The notes under the pieces were generated by a model that saw only the letters and a list, made by a program, of their open reading frames with translations, had not been told where the DNA came from and did no database searches. A stretch of DNA of 11,627 bases. Origin: DATKCN01 sp035513175. GTDB taxonomy: Bacteria > Chloroflexota > Chloroflexia > Thermomicrobiales > CFX8. Numbering within the stretch: position 1 is the stretch's first letter; each line of letters starts with the position of its first letter. Positions 10,586 to 11,627 of this stretch are shown in pieces. Location of the stretch: the NCBI GenBank assembly GCA_035513175.1, contig DATKCN010000181.1, positions 1 through 11,627 of the forward strand. The letters run 5' to 3'. The position numbers and the translations under genes were made by a program.

Positions 10586-11627
10586 TCAGCCGATGCCGTG
10601 CCGCACGGCCCAGGTCGCGGCGGCAGTGCGAGAGTCCAGGCCGAGCTTGCCCATGATGTTAGCCACGTGCTTGGCGGCGGTGTGCGGGCTGATGAAGAGC
10701 GCCTCGGCGATCTCCTGGTTGGAGCGACCGTCCACCAGCAGGCGCAGCACCTCGACCTCGCGACGGGACAGGCCGTCGACAGCCGCGCCAGCCGGGGGCG
10801 CGGCGGAGACCGGGTCCGGCTCCGGTTCCAGCGGGAGCTCCATTGCATAGACGATCGCCTCGTCCAGCGTATTCGAGCGGCCCTCGGCCCAGGCACGATC
10901 CCAGGTGGGCACGTCAACCCGCGCGCGGACCAGTGGCACGTACGTGTCGTAGTCCCGGCGGACCATTGGCGACACCGGCACGCCAATCGACTCACGCATG
11001 GCTTCAGCCGCGCCGAGCAGCCGCGCGGTTCGTTCCGGCTGCTGGCTACTTGCCGCTATCCAGGCACAGTATTCGAAGGCCTGCGCGGCAAAGCGCCGGT
11101 CCCGAATATGGCGCTGTAGCGTCAAGCTCTCCAGCAATTGCGCTCTCGCGCTGTCAATATCGGACCGCGCTATGGACACGCGTGCGATGTCACCAAGCGA
11201 ATCCGCTATCCCGCCGTGGTCTTCTTGTTCGCGGGAGATGTCGAGCGCCTCGTCGAGATAGGCGTACGCGGCGGCGTAGTCTTTCCGCTCGGTTGCGACC
11301 GCTGCCAGGTTGCCGAGCAGGCTCGGTAGCCAGATGATCGGTCCTATCTCGCGTGCCAGCGTCAGGGCTGACGAAAGGAGGCGATGTGCCTGCTCCTGGT
11401 CATCTGTGTACATGGCAATGCGGCCGAGACTATACAGACTTTCTGCCTGGCCCAACGTGTCCCCGCTGCGCTGAGAAATCGTCAGTGCTTCCTCACACAG
11501 CTTCTGTGCCACGGGATAGTCACCCTGCGAGGTTGCCAAGAAGCCAGCATAGGCGAGGGCAGTGACACGGATCGAATCCGAAACCCCGGCATCTCTCACG
11601 AGCCCCATCTCGAGCCACCGGCGACCT
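10586..11627 (-). CDS. LuxR-family regulator with TPR array, C-terminal part (module B, cut by window edge)
   Basis: The last 346 residues of a second large LuxR-type regulator. The frame is open through the right edge (RRWLEMGLVRDAG...), so the N-terminus, presumably an NB-ARC-like ATPase as in its neighbour, is outside. The visible part is a TPR array with typical A/Y/L/G spacing (AYAGFLATSQGDYPVAQKL, AESLYSLGRIAMYTDDQEQA, LGNLAAVATERKDYAAAYAY). A linker rich in Pro/Glu follows. It ends in a GerE HTH (LSRREVEVLRLLVDGRSNQE ... LGLDSRTAAATWAVRHGIG) that binds DNA. The HTH is clearly related to that of the regulator at 7290-9632 but not identical. The repeat-bearing small protein follows 153 nt downstream on the same strand. 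Confidence 0.88.
   Translation of the reverse strand, partial: GRRWLEMGLVRDAGVSDSIRVTALAYAGFLATSQGDYPVAQKLCEEALTISQRSGDTLGQAESLYSLGRIAMYTDDQEQAHRLLSSALTLAREIGPIIWLPSLLGNLAAVATERKDYAAAYAYLDEALDISREQEDHGGIADSLGDIARVSIARSDIDSARAQLLESLTLQRHIRDRRFAAQAFEYCAWIAASSQQPERTARLLGAAEAMRESIGVPVSPMVRRDYDTYVPLVRARVDVPTWDRAWAEGRSNTLDEAIVYAMELPLEPEPDPVSAAPPAGAAVDGLSRREVEVLRLLVDGRSNQEIAEALFISPHTAAKHVANIMGKLGLDSRTAAATWAVRHGIG

Overview
The window is very GC-rich bacterial chromosomal DNA with short intergenic gaps, strong Shine-Dalgarno sites and several small membrane proteins. Two large LuxR-type regulators carry an NB-ARC/STAND ATPase or a TPR array. A chromosomal ArmA/Rmt-like 16S rRNA methylase sits beside a divergent tRNA-guanine transglycosylase, and G/C-rich repeats of the 'ACCCC...GGGGAG' kind lie at gene junctions. 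This mix suggests Chloroflexota, possibly a Thermomicrobia/Sphaerobacter-like lineage. That placement is inference, as there is no rRNA in the window.

Layout. 1-377: the start of a class I SAM methyltransferase (minus, cut by the window edge). 742-1254: a ClbS/DfsB (DinB-like) four-helix-bundle protein. 1382-1546: a 54-residue single-pass membrane protein (minus). 1547-2099: a gene-poor, relatively AT-richer stretch with a consensus-like promoter and a strong hairpin ahead of a DUF952 protein (2100-2450). A 10-bp hairpin at 2452-2478 separates that gene from a convergent three-helix membrane protein (2500-2877, minus). 3034-3285: another small membrane protein. 3317-3434: a MITE-like palindromic repeat. 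3432-3773: a zinc-ribbon protein with a C-terminal membrane anchor (minus).

3865-6855 is a tight operon: rsmI (16S rRNA C1402 2'-O-methylation), an Rmt-family 16S rRNA G1405 N7-methyltransferase, and a tgt-like tRNA-guanine transglycosylase. The first two act three bases apart in helix 44 of the decoding site. The third acts on the tRNA wobble base. A related G/C-rich repeat sits at both junctions and is read into the N-terminus of the transglycosylase.

6914-11627 (minus) holds two tandem copies of one module: a large LuxR-family STAND/TPR regulator followed about 150 nt downstream by a small membrane-anchored or exported protein. The two small-protein genes share a 69-nt leader of identical length with an 11-nt identical block. 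One small protein carries four evenly spaced copies of an octapeptide (FLEINELP, the last FWEINQLP). A fragment of a third regulator C-terminus (9812-9860) lies between the modules, which points to local duplication and decay. A regulator paired with a multi-copy peptide precursor is the best candidate here for an undescribed system. A signalling role is inference.
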